64,000 nucleotides of DNA from Anastrepha obliqua (GCF_027943255.1 NC_072894.1:82949601-83013600), one strand, 5' to 3'; counted from the first letter of the stretch, positions 22,240-33,729 are shown. Translations and numbers: made by a program. The notes: generated from the letters alone by a model not told the origin.

Positions 22240-22687
22240 GATAACACATTTTGGCCGATGTCCGGACACAAACTCGTTTCGGACCTGAATAACCAGCTTC
22301 ACACCTTGTTTTTATTTAGGATCATGGTACTATACGCAAGTCTGATCCATAGTTATGAATCGGCGCACAAAAACCACTCTATCCTTTCAAAATCGCTCTA
22401 AATGTTGCTGAAAGAGTCGCATTCGATGGGTTTTTGTTCCATTGTTAGCAAATGCGGCACCCATTGTCCATATAGCTTTCTACAGCCCAATATTTCAATC
22501 AAAATATTACTTATACTGCCTTATGAGATGCCTAGGGCTTATACTAAATCTCTTTCAGTTATTCGACGATTTTCCAATACAAAATCCTGTATTTTTCTAC
22601 TTTTTTTACTTTGAATTGAATAAAAGTAATTGTCCAAACTAAATTTATGGCCTTTTTAATTGGTTACACTTCGAGTGCTGGACCCTG
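22240..22687 (-). mobile_element. Mariner 5' half with terminal repeat
   Basis: Minus strand, 5' end at 22687 with cagggtccagcactcgaagt, a typical mariner terminus, next to TA. After a leader, the transposase shows LENRRITERDLVYALGISLG (second helix-turn-helix), then MEQKPIECDSF and LERFKKDRVVFVRRFITMDQ, the block holding the first catalytic Asp (TMDQT for TMDET). The 3' half is missing at about 22240, close to the LINE tail at 22170-22200. Confidence 0.65.
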
Positions 22688-22689
22688 TA

Positions 22690-24190
22690 TTATATAACTT
22701 CCAACTACATACCTTTTACCTCCAATTTGTGGTGTGTATCTTGATATTTTTTATTGACATAAGTTTTGTCGAAAACTTGGTTACAGGTAAGTTTGTTTTC
22801 CAGCAAAAGAAAAAATGCCTGCAGTCTCCAGCGCTTTAAGATACGCTTGTTAGGGTGTGCGAATTTTCCACAGTGTATTTCTTGCTGGAAGCAATCCCGA
22901 AACGAAGGGCGTGTAAAAATTATTAGGTGACCATAATTGAGTCCGAATATTCCATTATTTAATTCCTCCTGCATATGTTTCGAAATAATTTAAAACATTA
23001 AAGATGTATAAATATGCATAAACAAACAATAAATATATTATTTATGAATACACAAAGCAAAAACTTATAAAAGAGCAAACTATCAAAAATTGTGCATGAA
23101 TTATGGATGCTAAAAATAACTCCCCAAACTAGTAGATCATAAATAATCGATATGGGCCAAAGGTGGCTTATAAACTTCCGCAATTGCACATATTTCGAGT
23201 TTTTCATAATCAATAGCCGAAAAAGTTTTGTATTGTAAATACCAAAAGTTTTAAAAAGTGCAGGTGTACTTTTAGAAAATCATAGCGTGTGAATAGCTGG
23301 TAAAGAATAAAGCACATAATCTTGTTCGAAAATTGGCTAATTCGCCCACCTGCCTTGCATAGGTATGCGCGCACATGTCAGCCATTGTGCGAATTCGTGA
23401 CATGTTCTATCCTATAGTAATTTATGCTTACATACTAATTTATCTCAATGCAATTAAAAGTGTATCACATTGCGAGTGCCGACACGGAACTATTGAATAT
23501 TGTCAAAGGGGAGCAATATTTATTTGAGAAAAAAAGCAAAAGTGCGCGAAACAAATAAATAAAGTTATAAACTACATTAATGGTCAAGCGGCTTTGAATT
23601 TAATTTCCAAGGTGTACATATGACCGTGCATGTCAACGATTACAAACGACATATGTAGCAGTACAGACAAAAATTAATGAAAAATGTGGCAAGTCAAGCT
23701 GAAGTGTTTTCTAAGTGGCCACATACCTTCAAATGACAAGCTAAACACCACAAAGTATGCCATTCTGTGGGTTATTGGTGTGAAAGGAACAAGAATTCAG
23801 CTAATGAACGTGCCCGTAGAGTACAAGACTAATGGTTTTTCAATTCAATTTACAGCATTTGCTTTTACTATACGATTTCTGTTTTTATGATTTGGAAGGA
23901 ACTCAAGACACGAGTTCAACGCATCATGGCTCCGATGTGGTATTAAAATTTCTGATTGACGAACACGTCATAGTGAAATTGTACATCGTGACTTTGCCGA
24001 AATGATGGACAGAAAAGGAATCTTTGATCCAATAGTCTAAATTTCATTGTTGGAAACATTTTAGCCAGTAAGCTGCAAGACCACCTCCCGATTTATAACC
24101 AGCTTCTTCATTCCACTTTATTTAAGATTAGATTTTTTTTATTCACAACGAAATTTCGCTTAAAATTACAAATTCCTATACAAGATACAA
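22690..24190. other. No gene seen
   Basis: AT-rich; short frames at 22705-22974 (minus) and 23684-23890 (plus) show no recognised motif and no coding bias I can identify. Confidence 0.5.
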
Positions 24191-24194
24191 TGGT

Positions 24195-24869
24195 TAGCGT
24201 TAGGTTAGGTTAAATGGCTACCCTAGCTTGGGGTCGACTTGGACAAATTTTTAAAATTCGTCCGACAGCTTCTGCAGAACGAACTTGAAGCAATCCCAAG
24301 TCTCACTGCATGGACACCTAACGGACAATGTCTGGTATGGATACCCACTAAACTTGAGAGCTGGGGCTTTGTTAGCCTTAGGAGTTCCCTCGAGCGACCC
24401 CGATCTACCCATGGCCAGAAGGATCTCGCGACCTTGCACGTTTGCGAACTAGCCCGGCGCTCGCTGAGTTGACTCGAGGCCCATCTTTCCAGGAGCAGAC
24501 CATAGGTTCTTAAGGGAACCCCAATCCTCTCATTTCGCGACGAAACTGTCTCTAAAGTTGCCTGTCTAGCCAGCTCATCAGCCCAGCAGTTTTCCTTTAT
24601 GTCGCTGTGACGGCGAACCCAAATGAGCTTGATATCGAAGTATTCGGATGCAATCGAGAGAGAAGCCAGACATTCACCGACCAATCTCGAAGCACAAACA
24701 ACGAGTTCAATGCCCTATTTGCCGCTTGATTATCGGAGTAAATATTTATTTCCTTAACTGTAGAGATACAATTGTTACAACTATTCAAAATATTTAATAA
24801 AAAAAATTTAGGCGTCCAACACTTCGTCCATCGTTTCGGTGGTTTATTGGCGATTGGTTCAATCTTCAT
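24195..24869 (-). pseudogene. LINE RNase H domain and C-terminus
   Basis: Minus strand: KEINIYSDNQAANRALNSLF holds the catalytic SD of RNase H; after a frameshift near 24690 come ECLASLSIASEYFDIKLIWV, RRHSDIKENCWADELARQA (GH..I.GN..ADELA motif), LSSLVGIHTRHCPLGVHAVR and ASSSFCRSC, the post-RNase H cysteine block. The last portion is a continuous 153-codon frame, the longest LINE frame in this part of the window. The ttaggttaggtta string at 24200-24213 is its 3' untranslated end. Confidence 0.8.
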
Positions 24870-25039
24870 GATCTTTAATCAAAAACCAAAACACAAGAAA
24901 AATTGAAATTGGCAATATAATCATTTAATAGGGTCTCTGATCCGCATTCGCCTCTGTGCATCACTGAATTATTTAATATAACATCATATGAGAGCGACCC
25001 ACTTGCGCGATTTTGGTGAATGATTTTCTATGACAGGAG

Positions 25040-26279
25040 CTTTTTTTATTTTTGTATTTTTCTATTGGGTATTCAAATAGGATTTTAAATATAGTAGTAA
25101 TAATTTGCAAATCCATTACCTTCTTGTTATAAAAAATGTATCACGCAGCATTCGCAAAATTGGTGGTTGGAAATCGCAGTAATTGTGGATTGACCTTGTT
25201 CGATGGTGATAAAACATTTCAAAGAAACAAAATCCATGAAAAAAAGAAGAAATTGGAACGACCAAAACTGTTTTCGGATGCAGATGAACGGTGGAGAGTG
25301 CAACAAATTAAGAAAAATCCAAATTTAAGCGCTCCTAAGCTCGTAACAAAAGTCGCCCAACACCTTAATATTAACTGCAACCTTAAAGGTATACGTTTAG
25401 TGTTGCGAAAGGATCATTATGATGGAAAAGTTGCATCAATAAAACCTTTTATCAACGAGATTAATCGACACGGGAGAATAAAATTCGCAAAGCGTCATAG
25501 GGATAAGGATTTCGAGATCTGGAAGCACGTTTTGTTTGCAGATGAAAGCAAGTTTAACATATTTAGGTCAGATGGGCAATCATATGTGTAGAGAAGACCT
25601 AATGAAGAGTTGCTGGAAAAAAACTTACGTCCGACAGTTAAACATGGGGGTGGGCCCGTAGTGGTATGGGGTTGTATGTGTGCTGCTGGTACTGGAACTT
25701 TATGCCTCATTAACGGCAATATGGACCCCAAACAATATCTAACAATTATGAAAGAAAATTTGGTTCAAAGGTCTGAAAAGCTGGGAATTAAGGACGATTT
25801 CCAATACTATCAAGACCACAATCCCAAGCATAAGGCACTTGATGTCCGTCTATGATTTATGTACAACTGCCCTAAAGTACTTAAAACACCTCCACAATCT
25901 CCAGACATCAATGTAAATGAACATCTGTGGGCTCATTTGGAAAACCAACTAAAAAGCGTGTTATTAGAAATAAGAAAGGCCTAGAAGATGCTATCAAAGA
26001 AGAGTGGGGTAAAATAAGTTCTTTAACAGACAAGAATGGTTGAATCCATGCCAAAAAGACTGAATGCTGTGAGAAAAAATAAAGGCTTGCCGACAAATAT
26101 TAATTTATGTTTATGTACGAATGAGTTGGTGTTTGTTAATGTTTTTTGTAGTTTTGAAAAATACGCTTGAAGAACGAAAATAAATGTGGCACATAAACGC
26201 ATTAGTTTTGCATTTGAATATATATTTTTTTATTTAATGTCATATCACTTGGGTGTCCGAGTTCTTTATTGAGCCACTG
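25040..26279 (+). mobile_element. Tc1-like element, 5'-truncated
   Basis: Right terminal repeat gtccgagttctttattgagc plus cactg (26255-26279) followed by TA, identical to the right end of the deletion derivative at 54429-55160. Similarity to that copy begins near 25040, inside its left untranslated region, so the left terminal repeat is gone. Contains the transposase remnant at 25136-26099. Confidence 0.85.
25136..26099 (+). pseudogene. Tc1-like D,D34E transposase
   Basis: N-terminal homeodomain-like part is frameshifted (25190-25260); the frame then reads FSDADERWRVQQIKKNPNLS, HVLFADESKFNIFRSDG (first Asp), a TAG for Trp, PTVKHGGGPVVVWGC, FQYYQDHNPKHKAL (second Asp), a TGA for Trp, and SPDINVNEHLWAHLE. 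The Glu is 34 residues after the second Asp, so all three catalytic residues of a Tc1 enzyme survive. A final frameshift near 25955 leads to the C-terminus ESMPKRLNAVRKNKGLPTNI. Two nonsense codons and two frameshifts make it inactive. Confidence 0.85.
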
Positions 26280-26284
26280 TATAA

Positions 26285-26840
26285 GTATATGTAGAATAAA
26301 TAATTAATAGTAAAAAGCTTAAATCTGGAAAAATCTGCACCTTACGTGTAACTTGTTTATAAACAGCATCAAATGGGAAGAATGTGGATAATTAGGAAGG
26401 GTCAGGGAGCATAAAAATTAGTTAAATAAATAGTATAGCAGCTTGTACATACTTTATAAGGCATAACATTTTCTTAGCTCTCTTTCAATGCCGATGGGAG
26501 GATATTCCAATATCGAAAAGTGTATCCAAAGAATTGCCGTTCGGATACTGAAGAATTAAATTTCGAATATAATAGCTGTGCGGATCAAGTTGGCCGGGTA
26601 TAGTGGAATCTTCAGGTACTGACGATTTTATGAAGCATTGCGAGACATTTTGCGTTTAGTAGATGATAGTGCAAAATGAGATCGCGCTATCTACTGTTGT
26701 GCAGTACATTGAGTTTTTTATTCCATACACTGCAAAACAGTTGTGAACCATACCAGAATGTCGGTAGCATGTAACTTTTGGCAAATTACATCATTTGGGT
26801 AAAATGTTGATATGGGCATGAAACACCAAAATTATAAAAA
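26285..26840. other. Unassigned; possible old LINE on minus strand
   Basis: Minus strand near 26490-26640 reads HKIVSTEDSTIPGQLDPHSY and NLILQYPNGNSLDTLF, reminiscent of the region after the RT in Jockey-like LINEs, but I cannot place it with confidence. Otherwise AT-rich. Confidence 0.3.
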
Positions 26841-26849
26841 AATATATCT

Positions 26850-27060
26850 CTAATAGCCGCCGCCCCTCGACAGGCACTGGCAAGCGTTCGATTATCTTTC
26901 TGCCACGGAAAAGCGCCTTATGGAAAAACCATCAACCTTTCGAAGGCGACATTAATTTATAAGTCTCTTCATTTGTGGAATAACATCAAGATGCGCCCCA
27001 CAAATTTGAGGAGTAGCTCGGCCAAAGGCTGTAATCACCAATTTATAAAACATTCAGTAG
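26850..27060 (+). repeat. tRNA-derived SINE-like repeat, copy 6 (diverged)
   Basis: Plus orientation: gccgccgcccctcgacaggc, ctgccacggaaaagcgcctt, catttgtggaataacatcaa, ggagtagctcggccaaaggc and the tail-like caccaatttataa. More diverged than copies 5 and 9; head missing. Confidence 0.7.
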
Positions 27061-27249
27061 CCCACAGGGACCCTAGCATTCCATACATTTAAACGGTCGC
27101 ACCATATATGCTTTTTGACCGAGTGAACGCAGCGCTTTTGGAAATATTTAGTGCAACTTGATCACCTCTCTCAAGAAGATACATAGGATACATACTGACA
27201 CGTTCTTAGTCCTTATTTAGGTTTCTGATACATCTGTTCATGGAGTCAG

Positions 27250-27320
27250 GTGGGCTCACTGGACGAAAACTACGAAACCTTTGTAGCCCTTCTCGATTAT
27301 TCTAAAGCATTTGATTTGTA
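27250..27320 (+). pseudogene. LINE reverse transcriptase motif scrap
   Basis: Plus strand reads GSLDENYETFVALLDYSKAF then DL and a stop. LLDYSKAFD is the first catalytic Asp motif of Jockey/CR1-like reverse transcriptases. Flanks are too decayed to assign a clade. Confidence 0.5.
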
Positions 27321-27797
27321 GGCTTTAAATCCTTTAAGCGCTGATAAAGGTATCAACTACTTTAGAACGACAGCGGAATGCAGAGATAAAGAGAGGCATA
27401 TTGTAGAGAAGGCAGTGGTCCACCCAGGACTATAATGGCGATATGATGATGAAATAAATAATATATATAGGGGCAATTAAGAGTATTTAAATTTATTTTT
27501 TTATTTTAAGTTCTACTGCTCTGATTTTAATTTACATGAATGGATACATCACATCAGGACAAATAAAATGAGGGATCGCGAATGATGCCAATAAATGAAG
27601 TCAACAAATTGAAAGATTTTAGTTAAATCTATTTGAAACAGTTAATGGCATTTTATTTTAAATCAAATCCTTTTTGTTATTTAAGTTTACTAAACTTAAA
27701 AAAAGATCATAATTTGGCCAAAAATCTCTGTGAAGAGGTTGAAGTTGTTTTGAAATTTACATTTTTTTTTTAAACAATAATATGTTTGTGATACATA

Positions 27798-29029
27798 CGA
27801 GGGCGGTTCAATAAGTAACCATATTTGATGACAGAGGACGTTCCTGAGGGAAGTTGGTGTTAGCATCGTGTGATTTCATCTATCTGCTGACTGATATCTT
27901 AGCTTGGGTTTTGCAGCTATTCGAGTACGACGTGCTTCGTGATTTTCGCTAAGATCGAAAAAGAGCAGTATCGTTCGGTAATTCGTTTTTTGTTTTTCTA
28001 TGGGGAAAAATGCAAGGAGATAAAAGCAAAGTTGGATGCTGTCTATTGCGGTGCTCAGCCATCTATGACTACAGTTAGATATTGGTTCAACGAATTTAAA
28101 CGTAGGCGAAGACCCATTTTTAATGAGGAGCGACCAGGACGCCCGGCGGACGTGGTTACCGTCAGTCCACGACATAATTCTCGCTGATCGACGAACAAAA
28201 GTGTGAGAGGTAACAGAGACCATAGGTGTGTCGATCGGAACGGCAATTAATATTTTACATGATAAGTTGGCGATGAAAAAATTGTGGGCCCGATGGGTCC
28301 CCCGATTGTTCACAGTGGACAACATGCGGATGCGGCTGTTAACTTCGAAACAGTGTTTGGAGCAATTTAAGCGAGATCAGAAGGAATTTTTACGTCGAGT
28401 TGTCACCGTTGATTAAACCTGGATTCATCATTACACAACAGAAAATAAGCTACAATCAAAACAATGGATTTCTCCCGGTGAATCTGCTCCAAAGAAGGCG
28501 AAGACAGTCCCATTGGCCGGAAAGGTTATGGTGACGATTTTTAGGGATGCGACCGATTTTTAGAAAAAAGGAAGCACGATCACTGGCCAATACTACAGTG
28601 AGTTGTTGGACCGCTTTCACAATTGAGGGAGACACCTCCGCATTTGGCGAAAAAGAAGATGCTGTTTCATCACGATAACGCACCAGCACATTCATCCAGA
28701 GGTGTCGCCATCAAACTAAATGAATTCCATTATGAATTGCTGCCGTAACCCCCACATTGACCCCATCTGGCTCCCTGCGATTTTTTCTTGTGAATTTTTC
28801 TCTGAAGAAATGGGCCGCAAGAAAAAATTTGGTTCAAACGAGGAAATCATCGCCACTGTCTGTATTTTGGAGAGTTCGAAAAATCCTACTTTTTGGGAGG
28901 GTTAAAAAATGGCCGGAGCGTTGGGAGAAGTGTATCTTTCTAAAAAGGAACTATGTAGGAAAATAAAGAACAAAATTGGAAAAAATTGTGTATTCATTTC
29001 AAACACGCGTACTGAGGTACCCACCCTCG
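27798..29029 (+). mobile_element. Full-length D,D34D mariner (1232 bp)
   Basis: Ends cgagggcggttcaataagta (27798) and, inward from 29029, cgagggtgggtacctcagta, agreeing in the outermost bases and diverging inside; TA at 27796-27797 and 29030-29031. Length is close to a standard mariner (about 1.28 kb), so little has been deleted. Confidence 0.85.
27939..28966 (+). pseudogene. D,D34D mariner transposase with multiple stops
   Basis: Reads nearly end to end across three frames. N-terminal HTH: KIEKEQYRSVIRFLFFYG, KCKEIKAKLDAVYCGAQPSM, TTVRYWFNEFKRRRRP, GRPADVV. Linker: VGTAINILHDKLAM-like block at 28228. Core: RRVVTVD (first Asp, followed by a TAA for Glu) and TWIHHYTTENKLQSKQW, then LFHHDNAPAHSSRGVAI (second Asp) and HLAPCDFFL, where the third Asp follows after exactly 34 positions. 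C-terminus: RWEKCIFLKRNYVGK. About seven nonsense codons and several frameshifts; inactive. Confidence 0.85.
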
Positions 29030-29034
29030 TACAT

Positions 29035-29735
29035 GTACATAAAATGTACATAGTAGTTGAATTGAAAGTTTTGAAGAATTTATGAAAAGAAATTGTATTT
29101 TTAAACTTATTTCAGAGCATCTACAGCGTGTAGCCTGATTTTAAGTGTTTTAAATGAAGATTTTGGCGCATGTTTTACATTGCCCTATATAGGTATGTAT
29201 ATATACACACTTGAATGACATTGGAAAAATACAATGTTTTTTCTATCCAAATAGTTTTGTTACGTAAGTAATATATTAAATAAAATCACCGATGAGTTCT
29301 TAGAAAAATTATATAATTTTCAGTGGAAAGATATAGGTATTTATCATAAGCTTTTCATAAATGTTGGCTCCAGCTAAGACCTTGCGTCACGCACACACAG
29401 GGTGCTACAAAATCTTAGAATTAATAGAGGTTTGTGTATTGGCTAGTTTCGAAAAACCGAATTCCAAGCAAACTTTCGCATTCACTGTTACAACTAATCG
29501 CCATCTATACTCTTCATATGTTGATACGTGTATGCATGAATGTTTATTATAAAGTATACACTGGTGGCAAAAAAATATACCCTTGCCTTCGTACGTATTC
29601 CATCACGCTGTCAGGTCTTCCTATGGAGACCTGCGAGCTTAAAAAAAATTAAAACAAGAACACGAAAAAACGGTGAAGCACTGCAACCGAAGTATAATAG
29701 TATGAAGCTGTTAGTTGTGCCAAGGCCTAGGGCTA
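29035..29735. other. No gene seen
   Basis: AT-rich; only short chance frames without motifs. Confidence 0.5.
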
Positions 29736-29739
29736 TTCT

Positions 29740-29890
29740 ACCAGATCCATCGAATTATGTTGATATTTTGTTAAACGCCATGTTGCTTTTGCTACAGAGG
29801 AGTTACCGATAACTTGGCGCTTTCAACAGGATAAAGAACATAAGCACGACCCTCCCGGAGCCCAAAAATACACACAGTAGAAACTCGATT
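29740..29890 (+). pseudogene. Tc1-like transposase catalytic scrap
   Basis: Plus strand reads NYVDILLNAML, then after a frameshift FATEELPITWRFQQDKEHKH. The WRFQQD...KH pattern is the second-Asp block of Tc1-family enzymes (WTFQQDNDPKHTS type). Nothing after it is recognisable. Different family from the copies at 25.0 and 54.4 kb. Confidence 0.5.
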
Positions 29891-30032
29891 CTTGCACGTA
29901 ATGAAAACCGGGTTCGCTGCCGGTTCCAAGTTTGTCGCAATTACTGAGGTTTTACCCATACAAATTACACTAGTTTTTCTATCTGATAGGAATCCAAGTT
30001 TATTCGTTTTTATTATATGAATAAAATACACT

Positions 30033-30780
30033 TTAACCCTTTGCGGACCGAACGCTCTTTACCGTTTCGTTCCAGCAGGACCGAGCTGGATTCGTAAGTG
30101 CGTGCCATGTGAATTAGTGAGGTGAATTAGTGGGTATATAAAATAAAATTATAAAACTTTTAAGCGCGAATGCAGGGAGAAATTTATATAAACATTTTTT
30201 TGTTGTTTACAGTTTATAATTAACTATCGTATGATAACGTTTAAAACATTCTCCAACATGCAGTCCCGGTTGTCTCTCGCATGTTTCGCATACATAAGAA
30301 GTTTCTTCGCTGCCACCTGGAACTTTTCGATTGGAACAAACTGCATAATCCTTATGTTTACGCTGGAGATGCAGTGTAATGATATGCAATTTCCCATTCA
30401 GTCGTTGTTTATTGTCGGTAGATGACGGTACTCCACGTTTTACTGTCATTCGGAAGTTCCCCACAATTGTTTGTGAGAAATGTTTTTATTGGTGTTCGGA
30501 GATGTTTTATACAAAACATAAGCATTAATTATTGATACTTCGAAGCTCCAGAAAAAACAGTTTTCTCCAGCATTTTAGTGTTTTGCGGAGGAAGCAGTAG
30601 ATTGCTGTATTCTGGTCAGCTATCATCACTCTCGAATTCAATATCACCACTGTTGTACTCTGTTCATTTTGTTGTTAGCTATATTCTTAAATAAAATTTT
30701 CTTGTCAAAATGTAAGTTTTGAAAATGCCTGCTACGAGTTCGAACTGTACACTGCTCTGTACTCGAAAAGACTAAAGCGA
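30033..30780 (-). mobile_element. piggyBac-like element, one end and C-terminus
   Basis: TTAA at 30033-30036 followed by ccctttgcggaccga, the canonical layout of a piggyBac terminus and its TTAA target. The transposase C-terminus lies on the minus strand at 30205-30700. The matching other end was not found; a mariner inserted at 30842 follows 60 bp later. Confidence 0.7.
30205..30700 (-). pseudogene. piggyBac transposase, C-terminal cysteine-rich domain
   Basis: Minus strand: QNTKMLEKTVFSGASKYQ-like block and VLYKTSPNTNKNISHKQ in shifting frames, then a clean 85-codon frame with GNFRMTVKRGVPSSTDNKQR, HKDYAVCSNRKVPGG, SYVCETC, and LHVGECFKRYHT. The C..C, C..C, H..C, CF..YH arrangement is the piggyBac C-terminal zinc-binding domain that contacts the transposon ends. 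Near 30640 an acidic DIEFESDDS run suggests the N-terminus, so most of the catalytic core was deleted. Confidence 0.75.
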
Positions 30781-30841
30781 AGGTGTGAAGTTCAAGATTT
30801 ATGGCTCATTTGAAATTTTCTGTCCCGTAGCTCTTATCTTA

Positions 30842-31757
30842 TAACGGGTGATCAATCATGAGGTGCTTTTTTCAATAGTTAAAAAAAAAACAAAAATGTA
30901 AATTATGTTCAAAACCTTTGTTTATCATTTGAAAGGACATTCTTTGACATTTACTTTTTGAATATGACTTCATTCAAATGTTGGCCGCAACTACGCTTAA
31001 GGTGGTCCATTCTGAAGGTCCAATTTTCAATCACTCGTTCGAGCATTTCGACTGGTATGTCGTGAATAACACGCGTAATGTTGGCTTCCAGAGCTTCAAT
31101 CGTAGCTGGTTTATCAGCATAGACCTTGGACTTCACGAATCCCCAAAGAAAAAAGTCCAAAGGTGTGATATCACAAGATCTTGGTGGCCAACTCACAGGT
31201 CCTAAACGTGAAATCAGCTGCTCTCCGAAATGACTTCTCAATAAAGTCATTGTTTCACGAGCTGTATGGCAAGTGGCTCCGTCTTGTTGAAACCAAATGT
31301 CGTAGAGATCATTAGATTCAATTTCAGGTAGCAAAAAGTCCGATATCAATGTACGGTAGCGAGCACCATTCACAGTTACGTTGCGGCCATCATCATTTTT
31401 GAAAAAATATGGACCGATGATTCCACCAGCCCATAAACCACACCAGACCGTTGTTTTCTCTGGGTGTAAAGGTAGCTCTTGAACCTGTTCTGGTTGCTCT
31501 TCATCCCAAATACGGCAATTTTGCTTATTGACGTAACCATTGAGCCAGAAATGCGCCTCATCGCTGAACAAAATTTTGCTCGAAAACAGCGGATCTTCTT
31601 CAATCTTTTCAAGAGCCCAATCGTAAGCGTTGTTGCGGTGTGAGTCTTTCCATGATGAAATGCCAAACGCTGTTCAACAAATCCACGATGACAGTTTGCC
31701 ACAACTCTGTAAAAAAAACGCAAATGAAAAAAACTCCTCTTAATTGATCACCCGTTA
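30842..31757 (-). mobile_element. D,D41D mariner-like element with near-perfect ends (916 bp)
   Basis: Terminal repeats taacgggtgatcaatca (30842) and, inward from 31757, taacgggtgatcaatta differ at one position. The element is short because the DNA-binding N-terminal part of the gene is deleted, but the rest of the transposase frame is open. This is the least decayed transposon in the window. Confidence 0.9.
30951..31673 (-). pseudogene. D,D41D transposase, intact catalytic domain, N-terminus deleted
   Basis: An uninterrupted minus-strand frame of 240 codons. In order: DSHRNNAYDWALEKIEEDPL, KILFSDEAHFWLNGYVNKQN (first Asp), VWCGLWAGGIIGPYFF, YDIWFQQDGATCHTARET (second Asp), LISRLGPVSWPPRSCDITP, LDFFLWGFVKSKVYA (third Asp, 41 residues after the second), and the natural end KRSCGQHLNEVIFKK. 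All three catalytic Asp residues are present. The paired helix-turn-helix DNA-binding domain is missing, so it should not bind its own ends. No good start codon opens the frame; 31673 follows a TGA. Confidence 0.85.
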
Positions 31758-31959
31758 TTATTTAGTCTAAAATTTAGACATAGTAAAACATAAATACGAG
31801 TGAAACTTGATACAGGACGCGACAGAACACAAAACTATGTCGAGCCACACGCGACATTGACGTGCTAGAACGAGAACCAATGTCGAATGCAACTTAGATC
31901 TTTTTAAGAATGTAACTAGTCCCTCCAGTCAGACATTATACAAATTTTCCAAGTTTTCA

Positions 31960-32400
31960 AAGCAATAATCGCCAAGATATTTGGCACGTCTTGTTTGCCT
32001 GCAAGGCATTCTCAGAGCAGGTGCTGTACCGACTCAATTTCTTCTTCATCTCCACAACTCCAGCCATTGGGAGGTACACCCATTCTACTGGCTAGAGTGC
32101 CTATAGTGCAATGACCCGTTATTACACTTGTGAGGACGCTAGTAGCCGACCTGTTAAATCTAAGCAGACATTTTTTCTTTTAAGTTTCAGTTTTGGTAAC
32201 TGAAGACTCGGTACCTTATATCTTCCAGTGAACAGAGCTAGTTCGGTATTGGCCGGGTTTACCATTATACCGTTTGAGGTCGCTCACTTAGAGAGTTTCC
32301 TTAACGCTGATTGCATGAGCCCGCTGATAGTCGAGAGAATGTCATCAAACTACGTCGTCCGCATTGGCAAAATGTTGATAAGTTCTATTAGATTAGAATA
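31960..32400 (-). pseudogene. I-group LINE fragment (RT box and C-terminus)
   Basis: Minus strand: FANADDVV (near 32360), the reverse transcriptase active-site box, then NGIMVNPANTELALFTGRYK, VPSLQLPKLKLKRKNVCLDL, and after a jump TGHCTIGTLASRMGVPPNGW with CGDEEEIESVQHLLCE, a post-RNase H cysteine/histidine block. RNase H itself is deleted between the two parts. Confidence 0.65.
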
Positions 32401-32743
32401 TTTGTAAATAAATCGTTTTTAAAAGTTTTTATTTGCGTGTGTTCCCAGATGCGCAAGTGCAGCGGTCAAATACTTACCTACATGAGCAAGTCCTCGTACT
32501 TTACGTCTTCAATTACACGTAAGTTGTGTTTGTGATTTAACAATTTTTAAGACTTTTGGTTTACAGATTTCTTATTCTGCACAAGTGCAACATTCGCAAA
32601 TCTACAGGAATAAGAGCAGCGTTCCAACACCAATACGAGCAAGTGCGCCCATCTTCCACATTTTTCCGCCACGACGCACAATGAGGATTTTTTGTTCATA
32701 AATCCTATTATTAAAATCGGTCAATAATTGCCTTCTCTAGGTT

Positions 32744-33719
32744 TTATGAACAAAATTTGTCGAAAAATCCCCATTGTGCGGCGGTACGCAAAGAACGAGA
32801 TATGTTGTCCCATTGCTCCTGTATGCCGGATTGGTGTGTAGTACTCTCTGAGAGCAGGAGTGAGAGTCGGGCGGCGAATCTTCTGGTTGCCTGTCGCGGT
32901 TGGAGCCTTCCGATGTCGAATATTCTTTGCGTAGTTAGATGTACATTTTTTGCTGCACAGAGGCGGGTGCGCAGTTTGGCTGCAACAAGGTAATGATCCG
33001 AGTCGATGTTGGGTCCTCGGATCGTACGTACATCTAATACACTAGAAGCGTGTCTTCCATCTATCACAACATGATCGATCTGGTTTCGCGTTTTTCGATC
33101 AGGAGACAGCCAGGTAGCTTGGTGTATTTTCTTATGCTGGAATCTGGTGCTGCAGACTACCATGTTTCGCGGCGCAACGAAGTTGATCAGACTCTGTTCG
33201 TTACCGGATGTTTCGTTGTTCAGGCTAAAATTCGCGACTGTGAGTCCAAAAATTCTTCCTTTCCCCCCTGGCATTAAAGTCATCAAGCACGATGTTTATG
33301 TCGTGGAGGGGGCAGCGTTCATAGAAACGTTCCAGGCGCTCATAGAAGCAGTCTTTGGTCGCATCGTCCTTCCCTTCCGTTGGGACGTGAAAAATCTCGC
33401 TTTGATGCAGATAATTGTGGGACGACAGTACTAGGCGACGAAATCTCTCTCCCACAATAAATCCAACACCGAATTTGCGCTCCTTTACAGGTCAGCCTTG
33501 TAACCAGGTTCAATGCTCTTTTTGCCGTGCCCCGTCCATCGCATCTCTTGAATGGCTTTTTGCTCTCACGAGGATATCAGCTAGCTGGACAGAAGCACCT
33601 TCCCTATTAAGGGACCGGACATTCGAGGTGCATGCCCTCAAATCATAGTCCTTAGTTCGTTTGTAGGAGTCGTCGTCAAAATAAGCAGTTCTCATCCGAG
33701 GCTTTGTTGTATATTTCAT
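32744..33719 (-). pseudogene. RTE-like LINE endonuclease domain
   Basis: Minus strand, three frames in correct order: DLRACTSNVRSLNREGASVQ (apurinic-endonuclease N-terminus, usually WNVRSL), MGERFRRLVLSSHNY, VPTEGKDDATKDCFYERLER, INIVLDDFNARGE (GDFNA motif, Gly to Asp), MVVCSTRFQHKKIHQATWLS, RNQIDHVVIDGRHASSVLDV, GPNIDSDHYLVAAKL (catalytic SDH). The 180-codon last part is open. This is the nuclease that nicks target DNA in RTE elements. The RT is not attached here; a similar family's RT lies at 17.9-18.9 kb. Confidence 0.85.
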
Positions 33720-33729
33720 TGGGGAACAA

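Noticed and set aside
24191..24215. ttaggttaggtta resembling insect telomere repeat TTAGG
   Set aside because: Only about two units, and it lies at the 3' end of a LINE remnant; true flies lack TTAGG telomeres.
27876..28325. 149-codon minus-strand frame as a gene
   Set aside because: Antisense shadow of the mariner transposase N-terminal half.
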